A stretch of 64,000 nt of DNA from Polaribacter sp. Its GTDB lineage: Bacteria > Bacteroidota > Bacteroidia > Flavobacteriales > Flavobacteriaceae. The notes under the pieces were generated by a model that did no database searches, had not been told where the DNA came from, and saw nothing but the letters and a program-made list of their open reading frames with translations. Below, piece by piece: positions 41,927 through 51,540 of this stretch. Positions within the stretch are counted from its first letter, which is position 1, and every line of letters starts with the position of its first letter. The position numbers and the translations under genes are program-made. The stretch covers positions 124,001 through 188,000 of the forward strand of contig JAQWGI010000036.1 in the NCBI GenBank assembly GCA_029238315.1, in the 5' to 3' direction.

Positions 41927-43104
41927 TGAAATCAGATTTTTTTACATATCAAGCACAAACATCTCCTCACCCACTTTCATTAGAAATTTCTCACGCAAAA
42001 GGAAGTTTTGTTTACGATACAAATAACAAAAAGTATTTAGATTTTATTGCTGGTGTTTCTGCAAACTCATTAGGGCATAACCATCAAAAAGTAATAGAAG
42101 CTATTAAAAATCAGGTAGATAAATATTCACACGTAATGGTTTATGGAGAATTTATTCAGAAACCACAGGTTCAATTATGTAAAGCGCTAGCAAATACAAT
42201 TTCCACAAAAGAATACGCTGTATATTTAACTAATTCAGGTACCGAAGCCACAGAAGGGGCTTTAAAATTAGCAAAACGTTATACCGGAAAATCAGAAATC
42301 ATTGCTGCTAAAAATAGTTATCACGGTAATACACAAGGCGCGATGAGTGTTTCTGGAGTAGAAGCTCAAAATCAAGCATTTAGACCCTTAGTTCCAGGTG
42401 TGAAATTTATCAATTTTAACAACGAATTAGAGCTTGATAGAATCACTAAAAATACAGCTGCTGTAATTTTAGAAACCATTCAAGGGGGCGCAGGATTTAT
42501 TGTGCCAACAAACAGTTATTTACAAAAGGTAAAATTAAAATGTGAAGCTGTTGGAGCATTACTAATTTTAGATGAAATTCAATCTGGAATCGGAAGAACT
42601 GGAACTTTTTGGGGATTTGAGAATTATCAAATAACACCAGATATTATTGTAACAGGTAAAGGTTTAGGTGGTGGTATGCCAATTGGTGCTTTTTTGGCAT
42701 CAAAAGAAATAATGAGTTGTTTAGCAGACAATCCAAAACTTGGACATATTACAACTTTTGGCGGTCATCCTGTAATTGCAGCAGCTGGTTTAGCCACTAT
42801 CAATGAAATAAAAAAATCAAATTTAATTAAAGAAACACTCAGAAAAGAAGTATTAATTAGAAGGTTATTACAGCATCCTGAAATTAAAGAAATTCGAGGG
42901 AAAGGATTAATGTTAGCTGCAATTGTTAGCAGCCCAGAGATAGCTTCGAAAATAATTTTAGAATGTTTAGAAAAAGGTTTGATATTGTTTTGGCTATTAT
43001 TTGAAGGCAAAGCAATTAGAATTACTCCGCCTTTAACAATTTCTGATAAGGAAATTAAAAAAGGGTGTCAGATACTTTTAAAAGCTATTGAAAAAGTAAC
43101 TTAG
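41926..43104 (+). CDS. Class III aminotransferase (acetylornithine/ornithine type)
   Basis: The 392-residue PLP enzyme of the acetylornithine/ornithine/GABA aminotransferase family shows YLDFIAGVSANSLGHNH, YLTNSGTEATEGALKLAKRYTG, the PLP-binding LILDEIQSGIGRTGTFWGFE and the Schiff-base lysine in DIIVTGKGLGGGMPIGA. The substrate is uncertain; no arginine-synthesis genes are adjacent. The ATG overlaps the stop of the OstA-like gene by one base, so it is translationally coupled to an envelope gene. The DUF3050 gene follows after 34 bases. Confidence 0.92.
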   Translation: MKSDFFTYQAQTSPHPLSLEISHAKGSFVYDTNNKKYLDFIAGVSANSLGHNHQKVIEAIKNQVDKYSHVMVYGEFIQKPQVQLCKALANTISTKEYAVYLTNSGTEATEGALKLAKRYTGKSEIIAAKNSYHGNTQGAMSVSGVEAQNQAFRPLVPGVKFINFNNELELDRITKNTAAVILETIQGGAGFIVPTNSYLQKVKLKCEAVGALLILDEIQSGIGRTGTFWGFENYQITPDIIVTGKGLGGGMPIGAFLASKEIMSCLADNPKLGHITTFGGHPVIAAAGLATINEIKKSNLIKETLRKEVLIRRLLQHPEIKEIRGKGLMLAAIVSSPEIASKIILECLEKGLILFWLLFEGKAIRITPPLTISDKEIKKGCQILLKAIEKVT

Positions 43105-43138
43105 TTAACTATTAAATTTTTTACAAAAATAAATTATA

Positions 43139-43948
43139 ATGAATAGAATTCAATATGTTGAGAACGAAATTTTAGAATTAAGAAATCAATTACAGAATCA
43201 CGCACTTTATAAACATCTAAAAAATATAGATGACGTTAAAGTGTTTATGGAAAATCATGTTTTTGCTGTTTGGGACTTTATGTCGCTTTTAAAATTTCTT
43301 CAGATAAAGCTCACCCATGTTCAGACTCCCTGGCTACCTTCTAAAACACCCGTTCTTTCGAGGTTTATTAACGAAATTGTACATGGTGAGGAAAGTGATA
43401 TCAATGAAGTTGGAGAAGCTAAAAGTCACTATGAAATGTATTTAGATGCTATGATGCAAGTTAATGCCAGTACGAAAAAAGTGAATCACTTTACAAAACT
43501 TATTCAATTAGAAAATTCGGTTGCGCATTCTTTAAACGAAATTAATATTGATAAAAGAGTTGCTGATTTTGTAAAATTCACATTTTCTATTATTGATACA
43601 AATAAAACACATTTGGTTGCGTCTGCATTTACTTTCGGTAGAGAAGATGTAATTCCAGATATGTTTATCGAAATTCTAAAAAACTCAGATGCTGAGAATA
43701 CAGCCTATAACAAATTAAGGTATTATTTAGAAAGACACATAGAACTTGATGGTGATGAGCATGGTCCTTTATCTCTTAAAATGATTGCTGAACTTTGTGG
43801 AAATGATCAACAAAAATGGGATGAAGTGTTAATAGTAGCAAAACAATCTTTAGAAAAAAGAATCGATTTATGGGATGCTATTAACGATTTACTACAAGTT
43901 GATAAAAAAAATGATAACAAAGTTGATCATAAAATGCAACTTAGTTAA
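43139..43948 (+). CDS. DUF3050 family protein (haem-oxygenase-like fold)
   Basis: The 269-residue soluble all-alpha protein has [35 protein letters not shown] near the N terminus. It also has conserved acidic/His residues in [31 protein letters not shown] and related segments. These match DUF3050, which adopts a haem-oxygenase/di-iron-oxidase-like fold (family knowledge, not seen directly). No enzyme activity is assigned. It is probably the third gene of the OstA-like operon, ending at the hairpin at 43964-43982. Confidence 0.85.
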   Translation: MNRIQYVENEILELRNQLQNHALYKHLKNIDDVKVFMENHVFAVWDFMSLLKFLQIKLTHVQTPWLPSKTPVLSRFINEIVHGEESDINEVGEAKSHYEMYLDAMMQVNASTKKVNHFTKLIQLENSVAHSLNEINIDKRVADFVKFTFSIIDTNKTHLVASAFTFGREDVIPDMFIEILKNSDAENTAYNKLRYYLERHIELDGDEHGPLSLKMIAELCGNDQQKWDEVLIVAKQSLEKRIDLWDAINDLLQVDKKNDNKVDHKMQLS

Positions 43949-43963
43949 TTAATATAATTAAAG

Positions 43964-43982
43964 CTCCTAAATAATTTAGGAG
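43964..43982. terminator. Bidirectional terminator
   Basis: CTCCTAAA-TAA-TTTAGGAG with flanking A/T runs lies between the convergent DUF3050 and TlpA-like genes. Confidence 0.75.
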
Positions 43983-43987
43983 TTTTA

Positions 43988-44563
43988 TTATTTCAAGAGT
44001 GTATCTAAAACTGCTCTTATTTCGGTTGAATTCCAATTTGCTGCACCTCGTTTTTTAACTATAATCTTTTGAGATGTATCAATAATAAATGTAGATGGTA
44101 TTGTGCTTTCTTTAAGTTCTTCTGGCGTTTTTGTTAATTGATTATATGTTGGAAATTCGAACTTTTTTTTATTATAAAACTCCGAAACAGTTTCCCAATT
44201 TTCATTTGTAACATATAGAAACGTTACCTGATTTTTATAATCGTTGAAAAGTTTTTGCATACTTGGCATTTCTGCAACACAAGGTGCACACCAGGTTGCC
44301 CAAAAACTAACAAAAACCACGTTGTTTTCTAACTTATTTAAATTAGTATTATTGGTATTTAAACCTTTTAATTGCCAATCAGTATCTTGAATTTGTTGTT
44401 GATTTTCTTTGCTGATTGCTGAAGGGGGAAAAGAAATCAATCGTATAAAAAATACTTTTGTGGGTGGATATATCATTAATCCTATAAGAACTACAAAAGC
44501 AATATTTGCAAATTGTTTTTTGTTAATTTTCATTTGTAGATAAAGATACGTTATAAAGTCCAA
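43988..44563 (-). CDS. TlpA-family thiol-disulfide oxidoreductase
   Basis: The 191-residue membrane-anchored protein has one N-terminal helix (about residues 16-34). A periplasmic thioredoxin-like domain follows, with active site WATWCAPCVAEMPS and the cis-Pro region STIPSTFIIDTSQ. Such proteins reduce apocytochrome or other periplasmic disulfides. It stands alone; association with cytochrome maturation of the nearby denitrification genes is possible but unsupported. Confidence 0.9.
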   Translation of the reverse strand: MDFITYLYLQMKINKKQFANIAFVVLIGLMIYPPTKVFFIRLISFPPSAISKENQQQIQDTDWQLKGLNTNNTNLNKLENNVVFVSFWATWCAPCVAEMPSMQKLFNDYKNQVTFLYVTNENWETVSEFYNKKKFEFPTYNQLTKTPEELKESTIPSTFIIDTSQKIIVKKRGAANWNSTEIRAVLDTLLK

Positions 44564-44673
44564 TTTAAAATAAATTACAAAGAATTTTGATAAACCTCAT
44601 TATTAAAACCATAGTAGCTGTATTAGTTTAATTACGGTAAAAATTAAGAAAAGAATATTATTAGGTGTAGCAT

Positions 44674-44707
44674 AAAAAAAGCTCTTAATTTCTTAAGAGC
44701 TTTTTTT
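44674..44707 (-). terminator. Intrinsic terminator after aconitase
   Basis: GCTCTTAA-TTTC-TTAAGAGC (44681-44700) has a T-run on the minus strand. Confidence 0.88.
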
Positions 44708-44725
44708 GTATATTATAAATGCAAA

Positions 44726-46996
44726 CTATGCAGCATTTTCTTTTTTAATTAAATTCAATGCAGAACCTTCATTATACCAAGCAATTTGCCCTTCATTGTA
44801 GGTGTGATTTGCAATAATTATATCTTTGCTTCCATCTGCATGGACAACCTCTAGAGTTAAAGGTTTTCCTGGAGTAAATTCATTTAAATCTACAAAGTTA
44901 AAAGTATCATCTTCTTTAATTAAATCATAATCTGCTTCGTTTGCAAAAGTTAATCCCAACATTCCTTGCTTTTTTAAGTTAGTTTCATGAATTCTAGCAA
45001 AAGATTTCACTAACACAGCAGCAACTCCTAAATGTCTTGGTTCCATTGCAGCATGTTCTCTAGAAGAACCTTCTCCATAATTATGATCTCCAACTACAAT
45101 TGTTTTTATTCCTGCCGCTTTATAAGCTCTTTGTGTTTTTGGAACCGCATCATAATCTCCAGAAATCTGACTTTTTACAAAGTTTGTTTTCATATTAAAA
45201 GCATTTACAGCACCAATTAAACAATTGTTAGAAATATTATCTAAATGACCACGGAAACGCAACCAAGGCCCGGCCATAGAAATATGATCCGTTGTACATT
45301 TTCCATGAGCTTTGATTAATAATTTAACTCCAGATAAATCATTTCCTAAAGGTGTAAATGGTGTTAGTAATTCTAAACGTTCAGAATCATCTTTTACCAC
45401 AACATTAACATGGCTTCCATCTTCTTCTGGTGCTAAATATCCGTCGTCTTTTACTTCAAAACCTTTTGGAGGCAATTCCCAGCCAGTTGGCTCATCTAAC
45501 ATCACTTCTTCACCGCTCTCATTAATCAGTGAATCTGTCATTGGGTTAAAATCTAAACGTCCTGCAATTGTAATTGCAGCAACCATCTCTGGTGATGCAA
45601 CAAATGCATGTGTGTTTGGATTACCATCTGCGCGTTTGGCAAAATTTCTATTAAATGAATGTATGATTGAATTTTTTGGTGCATTCTTTGGATCTTCATA
45701 ACGTGCCCATTGTCCAATACAAGGACCACAAGCGTTTGTAAAAATCTTAGCATCTAAGTTTTCAAAAACTTCTAAAATTCCGTCTCTATCTGCAGTATAT
45801 CTTACTTTTTCTGAACCAGGATTAATTCCAAATTCAGCTTTAGTTTTTAACCCTTTATCAATAGCTTGTTGTGCAATTGAAGCAGCTCTTGATAAATCTT
45901 CGTAAGAAGAATTAGTACAAGAACCTATTAAACCCCATTCTACCTGTAGTGGCCAATCATTAGCGTTTGCTGCAGCATTCATGTCAGCTCCTACTTTTGT
46001 AGATAAGTCTGGCGTAAAAGGACCATTTAATAATGGGCTTAATTCTGATAGGTTAATTTCAATTACTTGATCAAAATATTGTTCAGGATTTGCATATACT
46101 TCTGCGTCACCTGTTAAATAATCTTTTATAGAATTTGCTGCATCTGCAACATCAGATCTATCTGTAGCACGCAAATAACGCTCCATAGATTCATCATAAC
46201 CAAAAGTAGAAGTTGTTGCACCAATTTCTGCTCCCATATTACAGATTGTACCTTTTCCAGTACAAGACATTGCTTTCGCTCCTTCTCCAAAGTATTCAAC
46301 AATAGCTCCGGTTCCTCCTTTTGCAGAAACAATCCCTGCTACTTTTAAAATGACATCTTTTGGGGCAGTCCAGCCAGATAATTTTCCAGTTAATTTTACT
46401 CCAATTAACTTTGGAAATTTTAATTCCCAAGCCATTCCTGCCATAACATCAACAGCATCTGCTCCACCAACACCTATAGCAACCATTCCTAATCCACCAG
46501 CATTTACGGTATGAGAATCTGTTCCAATCATCATACCTCCTGGAAAGGCATAATTTTCTAAAACTACTTGATGTATAATTCCTGCTCCTGGTTTCCAAAA
46601 TCCTAAACCGTATTTATTTGATACAGATTCTAAGAAATTAAAAACTTCGTTACTTGTATTTAATGCAGATTGCAAATCTGTACTTGCTCCGTTTTTAGCT
46701 TGAATTAAATGATCACAATGCGTAGTTGTTGGTACAGCAACTTTTGTTTTACCTGCTTGCATAAATTGTAATAATGCCATTTGTGCTGTTGCATCTTGTA
46801 ATGCAATTCTATCTGGAGCAAAATCTACATAATCTTTACCTCTTTCAAATGCTTTGGTTGGAGTTCCCTCCCAAAGATGAGTGTATAAAATCTTTTCTGC
46901 AAGTGTTAATGGTTTACCAGTGATGTTTCGAGCAGCATCTACTCTTTCAACAACTTTAGAATAAACCTCTTTAATCATTTCAATATCAAAAGCCAT
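44726..46996 (-). CDS. acn: Aconitate hydratase (mitochondrial-type)
   Basis: Aconitase interconverts citrate and isocitrate in the TCA cycle with a 4Fe-4S cluster. The 756-residue product begins [20 protein letters not shown]; the 43-codon upstream extension is Tyr/Leu-rich and overlaps the promoter. Cluster ligands are in [17 protein letters not shown] and ACGPCIGQW. The swivel domain has [17 protein letters not shown]. Length and [11 protein letters not shown] near the N terminus match the mitochondrial aconitase family. A TACTTTTG promoter core is at 47025-47032. Confidence 0.95.
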   Translation of the reverse strand: MAFDIEMIKEVYSKVVERVDAARNITGKPLTLAEKILYTHLWEGTPTKAFERGKDYVDFAPDRIALQDATAQMALLQFMQAGKTKVAVPTTTHCDHLIQAKNGASTDLQSALNTSNEVFNFLESVSNKYGLGFWKPGAGIIHQVVLENYAFPGGMMIGTDSHTVNAGGLGMVAIGVGGADAVDVMAGMAWELKFPKLIGVKLTGKLSGWTAPKDVILKVAGIVSAKGGTGAIVEYFGEGAKAMSCTGKGTICNMGAEIGATTSTFGYDESMERYLRATDRSDVADAANSIKDYLTGDAEVYANPEQYFDQVIEINLSELSPLLNGPFTPDLSTKVGADMNAAANANDWPLQVEWGLIGSCTNSSYEDLSRAASIAQQAIDKGLKTKAEFGINPGSEKVRYTADRDGILEVFENLDAKIFTNACGPCIGQWARYEDPKNAPKNSIIHSFNRNFAKRADGNPNTHAFVASPEMVAAITIAGRLDFNPMTDSLINESGEEVMLDEPTGWELPPKGFEVKDDGYLAPEEDGSHVNVVVKDDSERLELLTPFTPLGNDLSGVKLLIKAHGKCTTDHISMAGPWLRFRGHLDNISNNCLIGAVNAFNMKTNFVKSQISGDYDAVPKTQRAYKAAGIKTIVVGDHNYGEGSSREHAAMEPRHLGVAAVLVKSFARIHETNLKKQGMLGLTFANEADYDLIKEDDTFNFVDLNEFTPGKPLTLEVVHADGSKDIIIANHTYNEGQIAWYNEGSALNLIKKENAA

Positions 46997-47024
46997 AGGT
47001 TGTATTTGTTTAATTTTTGTTTTG

Positions 47025-47032
47025 CAAAAGTA
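47025..47032 (-). promoter_or_regulatory. Aconitase promoter -7 element
   Basis: TACTTTTG on the minus strand is an exact TAnnTTTG core, 28 bases before the ATG. Confidence 0.6.
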
Positions 47033-47181
47033 CAAATTTCTATTGATTATTGCGTAATAAACAGTAAATCGAAGCAATTTATAAAGACTTGGTAATTTAA
47101 CTTTAAAATAAAAGGAATTTATCAAAAAACAATTACCTCAGACTAGTGTAATTATCATATTAATAATAAAGAATATAAAAT

Positions 47182-47484
47182 AAAGCAGATCAATAAGCCG
47201 AATCCTGTTTTCTGTTACCAGAATCTTATCATTTATCTAGTTCTAAAATTACTCTTAGAATCAATCTGCCCACCCCTTAGAATCGAACGAGTAGTTCTCA
47301 ATCTCTAATATACGTGGCATTGCACCGCATAGAGTTTACCTGGTTTCACTACAGCCGAACTGTACTTGCTTTCTGTTGCACTGGTCCTCAATTTACATTG
47401 GACGGACGTTATCCGCTATGCTACTCTTTGGTGTCCGGACTTTCCTCCACGCCAAAAGGCGTGGCGATAAGATAGATCTGCTAA
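47182..47484 (-). ncRNA. rnpB: RNase P RNA
   Basis: The minus strand contains GAGGAAAGTCCGGACACC near its 5' end and AGTTCGGCTGTAGTGAAACC in the centre, with the CCGAATCCTG-type 3' element (here as AACAGGATTCGGCTTA) at the end. These are universal RNase P RNA core sequences. The terminal AGCAGATC (5') and GATCTGCT (3') pair as helix P1 (47475-47482 with 47184-47191) and fix the ends to within a few bases. This is the catalytic subunit that matures tRNA 5' ends. A TACTTTTG core (47496-47503) lies just upstream. Confidence 0.95.
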
Positions 47485-47495
47485 ATTTTATGCTG

Positions 47496-47503
47496 CAAAA
47501 GTA
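47496..47503 (-). promoter_or_regulatory. rnpB promoter -7 element
   Basis: TACTTTTG on the minus strand predicts a start at about 47489, a few bases from the P1 helix of RNase P RNA. Confidence 0.6.
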
Positions 47504-47510
47504 CAAAAAA

Positions 47511-47545
47511 TAAAAAACCCACTTAATTTCTTAAGTGGGAAAATT
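47511..47545 (-). terminator. Intrinsic terminator after dnaJ
   Basis: CCCACTTAA (47518-47526) and TTAAGTGGG (47531-47539), loop TTTC, is followed by TTTTTTATTTTTT on the minus strand. It separates dnaJ from rnpB. Confidence 0.85.
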
Positions 47546-47626
47546 GCTATGAAAAAGAAATATTAGTTTTTCAACTAATAAGATTATAAAAAGTATAAAA
47601 TATATTTTAATAATATGTAACAAATG

Positions 47627-48748
47627 TTACGAAAACATATCTTTTACTTTTTCAAAAAAAGATTTGTCTGAAATATTTGGGCTTGGCTCAAAATTTTCGT
47701 CACTTAACATCGATTCAAAAAATTGTCTTTGCTCTTTTGATAGTTCTTGAGGAGTCCAAACGTTGATGTGAATTAAGAAATCTCCATTTCCATATCGCTC
47801 AATACTTGGCAAGCCTTTTCCTTTTAAACGTAATATTTTTCCTGATTGTGTTCCTGGGTCAATCTTTATTTTTACTTTACCTGTTACTGTTTCTACTTCT
47901 TTACTAGTTCCTAAAACAGCTTCAGAAAGATTAACATACAAATCATAATGAATATTTGTACCCTCTCTTTTAAGTCTATCATGTTGTATCTCTTCAATTA
48001 ACACTAATAAATCTCCAGGAATAGAATTTTTTCCTGGCGCTTCATTTCCTTTGCCAGCAACTTTTAACTGAACACCTTCTGTTACACCAGCAGGAATTTG
48101 AATTGAAACGGTCTCTTCTTTTACAACAAGACCGTTTGCGTCAGAATCATTTGGTTTTGACTTAATGCTTTGCCCAGCGCCCTGACATGTTGGACATGTT
48201 GCTGCCGTTTGCATTCTTCCCAAAATGGTATTGGTAACTCTAGTTACTTGCCCTGCTCCATTACAAGTTGTACAAGTTGAATATGTTACACCATCTGCCT
48301 GAACTTTTCGACGAACTTTAACTTTTTTCTCAATGCCTTTTGCAATTTCTTCTAAAGTTAACTTTACACGAATACGCATATTACTTCCTTTAACTCTAGC
48401 CTGACGTTGACCTCCGCCACCGAAACCGCCACCGAAACCGCCGCCGAAAATATCTCCAAACTGACTAAAGATATCCTCCATATTCATTCCGCCGCCGCCA
48501 AATCCGCCGCCACCATGACCACCTTCAAATGCTTGGTGCCCATACTGATCGTATCTTGCTTTTTTATTATCGTCGCTTAAAATTTCATAGGCCTCTGCAG
48601 CTTCTTTAAATTTTTCTTCTGCAGTGACATCATCCGGATTTTTATCTGGATGGTACTTTATTGCCATCTTTCGATACGCTTTTTTTATCTCTGCTGCTGA
48701 AGCTGATTTACTAATTCCTAATATTTCGTAAAAATCTTTTTTTGCCAT
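47627..48748 (-). CDS. dnaJ: Chaperone DnaJ
   Basis: DnaJ stimulates DnaK and binds unfolded clients. The 373-residue product has the J domain (KDFYEILGISKSASAAEIKKAYRKMA, then HPDKN), a Gly/Phe linker (GGGFGGG stretches), a zinc-binding region and the two beta-sandwich substrate domains (IPAGVTEGVQLKVAGKGNEAPG). The zinc region has only two CxxCxGxG motifs (CTTCNGAG and CPTCQGAG). The first and fourth motifs, which build zinc centre I, are replaced by VRRKVQADG and KPNDSDANG. The start MAKKDFYEIL is conserved. It follows grpE after 61 bases. Confidence 0.95.
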   Translation of the reverse strand: MAKKDFYEILGISKSASAAEIKKAYRKMAIKYHPDKNPDDVTAEEKFKEAAEAYEILSDDNKKARYDQYGHQAFEGGHGGGGFGGGGMNMEDIFSQFGDIFGGGFGGGFGGGGQRQARVKGSNMRIRVKLTLEEIAKGIEKKVKVRRKVQADGVTYSTCTTCNGAGQVTRVTNTILGRMQTAATCPTCQGAGQSIKSKPNDSDANGLVVKEETVSIQIPAGVTEGVQLKVAGKGNEAPGKNSIPGDLLVLIEEIQHDRLKREGTNIHYDLYVNLSEAVLGTSKEVETVTGKVKIKIDPGTQSGKILRLKGKGLPSIERYGNGDFLIHINVWTPQELSKEQRQFFESMLSDENFEPSPNISDKSFFEKVKDMFS

Positions 48749-48809
48749 AATTTCTAGTCTCTGTTGCAAGTATCAGTTTTCACTGTTTACTACTATTGCA
48801 TACTCTAAT

Positions 48810-49343
48810 TTATTGTCCTATTACTACTTTTGGGAAACGAATAATTTTATCACCTAACTTGTATCCATTTTCAATACAATCAATAACTTTTCCTTTTAAT
48901 TTATCTGTTGGAGCAGGAATTTGAGTAATTGCTTCATGAATGTCTGCATCAAATGCATCTCCTGATTTCACAGTCATTACAGTTAAACCTTTTTGTTCTA
49001 GTGTCTTTTTTAACTTATCGTTAATCAATTGCATTCCTTTTAACAACTCTTTGTCTTTGGCTTTTTTAATTTCTGCCAAACCTCTGTCAAAATCATCCAT
49101 AACTGGCAGTAAACTTGTCATTAATTCCTGACCAGCTGTTTTAAACAGTTCTATTCTCTCTTTTGTAGTTCTTTTTTTGTAGTTTTCAAACTCTGCAAAT
49201 AAACGCAAATATTTATCTTTTTCAAGTTGAATAATTTCTTCGGCAGTTGGCTCTTCTATAATAACCTCTTGATTTTCTTCTGTTTTTGCTTCAGGTTTAG
49301 TGTTGTATATTTCTTCTTCTTGTATCTTATCTTCTGTACTCAT
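48810..49343 (-). CDS. grpE: Nucleotide exchange factor GrpE
   Basis: GrpE releases ADP from DnaK. The 177-residue product has an acidic, Glu-rich N-terminal tail and a long helix (QLEKDKYLRLFAEFENYKKRTTKERIELF). The C-terminal beta-domain has DAFDADIHEAITQIPAP and GYKLGDKIIRFPKVVIGQ. The start MSTEDKIQEEE is chosen over an upstream in-frame ATG whose extension is not GrpE-like. It is cotranscribed with dnaJ. dnaK is not in the window. Confidence 0.95.
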   Translation of the reverse strand: MSTEDKIQEEEIYNTKPEAKTEENQEVIIEEPTAEEIIQLEKDKYLRLFAEFENYKKRTTKERIELFKTAGQELMTSLLPVMDDFDRGLAEIKKAKDKELLKGMQLINDKLKKTLEQKGLTVMTVKSGDAFDADIHEAITQIPAPTDKLKGKVIDCIENGYKLGDKIIRFPKVVIGQ

Positions 49344-49398
49344 TTTTTGTAAAACGTTAAATTGTAAACAATTTGTTTGCAATAATTTTGCCAATAAA

Positions 49399-49425
49399 AA
49401 AATAGTGTCAAACTGACACTATTTT
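49399..49425 (-). terminator. Intrinsic terminator after murA
   Basis: AAAATAGTGTCA and TGACACTATTTT form a 12-bp stem with a 3-base loop, followed by TTTTTTTATT on the minus strand. Confidence 0.85.
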
Positions 49426-49453
49426 ATAGTAAAACATTGAATTATAATCAGTA

Positions 49454-50764
49454 TTAATCTTCTATTCTTTCAATTTTAGCTCCAATAGATTTTAAACGAG
49501 CTTCAATATTTTCATAACCTCTATCAATTTGCTCAATGTTATTGATAATTGATGTACCTTTTGCAGATAATGCAGCAATTAACAATGAAATACCAGCTCT
49601 AATATCTGGAGATGTCATTTTAGTTGCTTTTAATTGCGATTTATGATCGTGACCAATTACTACAGCTCTGTGTGGATCTGACAAAATCACTTTTGCGCCC
49701 ATATCTATCAATTTATCAACAAAAAACAGACGGCTTTCAAACATTTTTTGATGAATTAAAACAGTTCCTTTAGCCTGAGTCGCAATCACCAAAACGATAC
49801 TTAATAAATCTGGAGTAAATCCTGGCCAAGGTGCATCCGATACCGTTAAAACAGAACCGTCTATATAGTTTTGAATTTCGTAAGTTTCTTGAGAAGGAAT
49901 GAAAATATCGTCTCCTTTTCTTTCTAATTCAATTCCTAATTTTCTAAATACATTCGGAATTTGACCTAAATCTTTCCAGCTAACATCTTTAATTGTCAAT
50001 TCAGATTGCGTCATTACAGCAACTCCAATCCAAGAACCAATTTCAATCATGTCTGGTAAAATTCTATGACGACAACCTTTTAATTCTTTTACCCCTTCTA
50101 TAGTTAATAAATTAGAACCAACACCTGAGATTCTTGCTCCCATAGCGTTTAGCATTTTAGACAATTGCTGAATATACGGTTCACATGCTGCGTTGTATAT
50201 TGTAGTTGTACCAGTTGCTAAAACAGCTGCCATTAAAATATTTGCTGTACCAGTTACAGATGCTTCATCTAGCAACATTTCTGTTCCATATAACTCTTCT
50301 GCTTCTACTCCGTAAAAATATTCTTCTCTGTTGTATCTAAACTTTGCTCCTAAACGTATAAAACCCTCAAAATGAGTATCTAATCTTCTTCTCCCTATTT
50401 TATCTCCACCAGGTCTTGGAATATACCCTTTACCAAAACGAGCTAATAAAGGACCAACAATCATTATAGACCCCCTTAAAGAACTACCATCTCTCTTAAA
50501 ATCTGCTGATTCTAAATAATCTAAATTAATATCATCTGCTTGAAAACTATACGAATTTGACGCTAATTTTTCTATTTTAACTCCTAATTCTCCTAAAATA
50601 AAAATTAATTTATTGACATCTATAATATCAGGAATGTTATCAATAACTACTTTCTCTGGAGATAGTAATACTGCACAAATAACTTGTAAGGCTTCATTTT
50701 TTGCTCCTTGCGGAGTAATTGTACCATTTAATTTGTGACCACCTTCAATTTTAAATGATGCCAT
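49454..50764 (-). CDS. murA: UDP-N-acetylglucosamine 1-carboxyvinyltransferase
   Basis: MurA transfers enolpyruvate from PEP to UDP-GlcNAc in the first committed step of peptidoglycan synthesis. The 436-residue product has KIEGGHKLNGTITPQGAKNEAL at the N terminus, then LRGSIMIVGPLLARFGKG and, around the active-site loop, RPGGDKIGRRRLDTH. The catalytic Cys (Cys115 in E. coli, PGGCTIG) is Asp121 here. In other bacteria this natural variant keeps activity and gives intrinsic fosfomycin resistance. It lies two bases after the DUF4290 gene. Confidence 0.96.
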   Translation of the reverse strand: MASFKIEGGHKLNGTITPQGAKNEALQVICAVLLSPEKVVIDNIPDIIDVNKLIFILGELGVKIEKLASNSYSFQADDINLDYLESADFKRDGSSLRGSIMIVGPLLARFGKGYIPRPGGDKIGRRRLDTHFEGFIRLGAKFRYNREEYFYGVEAEELYGTEMLLDEASVTGTANILMAAVLATGTTTIYNAACEPYIQQLSKMLNAMGARISGVGSNLLTIEGVKELKGCRHRILPDMIEIGSWIGVAVMTQSELTIKDVSWKDLGQIPNVFRKLGIELERKGDDIFIPSQETYEIQNYIDGSVLTVSDAPWPGFTPDLLSIVLVIATQAKGTVLIHQKMFESRLFFVDKLIDMGAKVILSDPHRAVVIGHDHKSQLKATKMTSPDIRAGISLLIAALSAKGTSIINNIEQIDRGYENIEARLKSIGAKIERIED

Positions 50765-50766
50765 AA

Positions 50767-51420
50767 TTATTTTCTTCTATTATTATTATTATTTCTATTG
50801 TTATTTGACTTGTAGTTTTTAGCGTTGCTTTTACCTTGTTGTGAGGTCCTCTTCTTAAGTAAATCTTTACTTTCTGAAAGAGTTTCTTCAGAATTTCTTA
50901 TGTCAATTTTTGCATCCGATAAATCATACAAATGATTAAAAATTACAGCATCATCAACAGTATCCTTGTTCCAGTTTAGATAACATTTTTTCATGTGATT
51001 GGCTATTGTGTATACCAAAGCAGCTCTTTTCTCTCCCTCTTCCCAAGCTAATGCAACATCTATCATTGCTTGAATATTGTTTCCATAATAACGATATCTA
51101 GATGCTGATTTTGGATACGGCAAAGATTCTGGTTTTTCTTGCAATTCTTCTTTAGATGGTTTTTCGTAGGGCGAATCTGCGTCTAAACCAAATCCAGACA
51201 TAATAAATAATTGATCCCATAATTTATGTTTAAAATCTGGCACATCCCTTAGGTGTGGTTGTAAATTACCCATAACATCTACAATTGCTTTTGCCATGGT
51301 GTTTCTTGCTTCTTTATCTTCTAAAGCAACGCAATGATCTACTAATTTTTGGATATGTCTGCCGTATTCTGGGATAATCATTAACGGTCTTTCTGAGTTG
51401 TATTCTAATTGGAATTCCAT
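50767..51420 (-). CDS. DUF4290 family protein
   Basis: The 217-residue soluble protein has the conserved segments YNSERPLMIIPEYGRHIQKLVDH, VMGNLQPHLRDVPDFKHKLWDQLFIMS, SRYRYYGNNIQAMIDVAL and NHMKKCYLNWNKDTV, typical of DUF4290 in Bacteroidota. The C-terminal tail is very rich in Asn, Lys and Arg (about residues 198-217) and is probably disordered or nucleic-acid binding. It lies two bases before murA, so they are cotranscribed. Function unknown. Confidence 0.88.
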   Translation of the reverse strand: MEFQLEYNSERPLMIIPEYGRHIQKLVDHCVALEDKEARNTMAKAIVDVMGNLQPHLRDVPDFKHKLWDQLFIMSGFGLDADSPYEKPSKEELQEKPESLPYPKSASRYRYYGNNIQAMIDVALAWEEGEKRAALVYTIANHMKKCYLNWNKDTVDDAVIFNHLYDLSDAKIDIRNSEETLSESKDLLKKRTSQQGKSNAKNYKSNNNRNNNNNRRK

Positions 51421-51540
51421 TCTAAGTTATATTGAAATTATAAAGCAAATTGCTTTCTATTTCTTTCGTTTTTTGAAGTATTTTAATGTTTGCAAATTAG
51501 GTATTTATTTTAAGTAATCAAAAATTAAAGTGGGGGTATT

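Noticed and set aside
45312..45701. 129-codon plus-strand frame inside aconitase
   Set aside because: It is antisense to a conserved enzyme; Ser-rich and without homology features.
47182..47484. Possible tRNA or tmRNA cluster in the gap between aconitase and dnaJ
   Set aside because: The conserved GAGGAAAGTCCGG and P1 pairing identify RNase P RNA instead.
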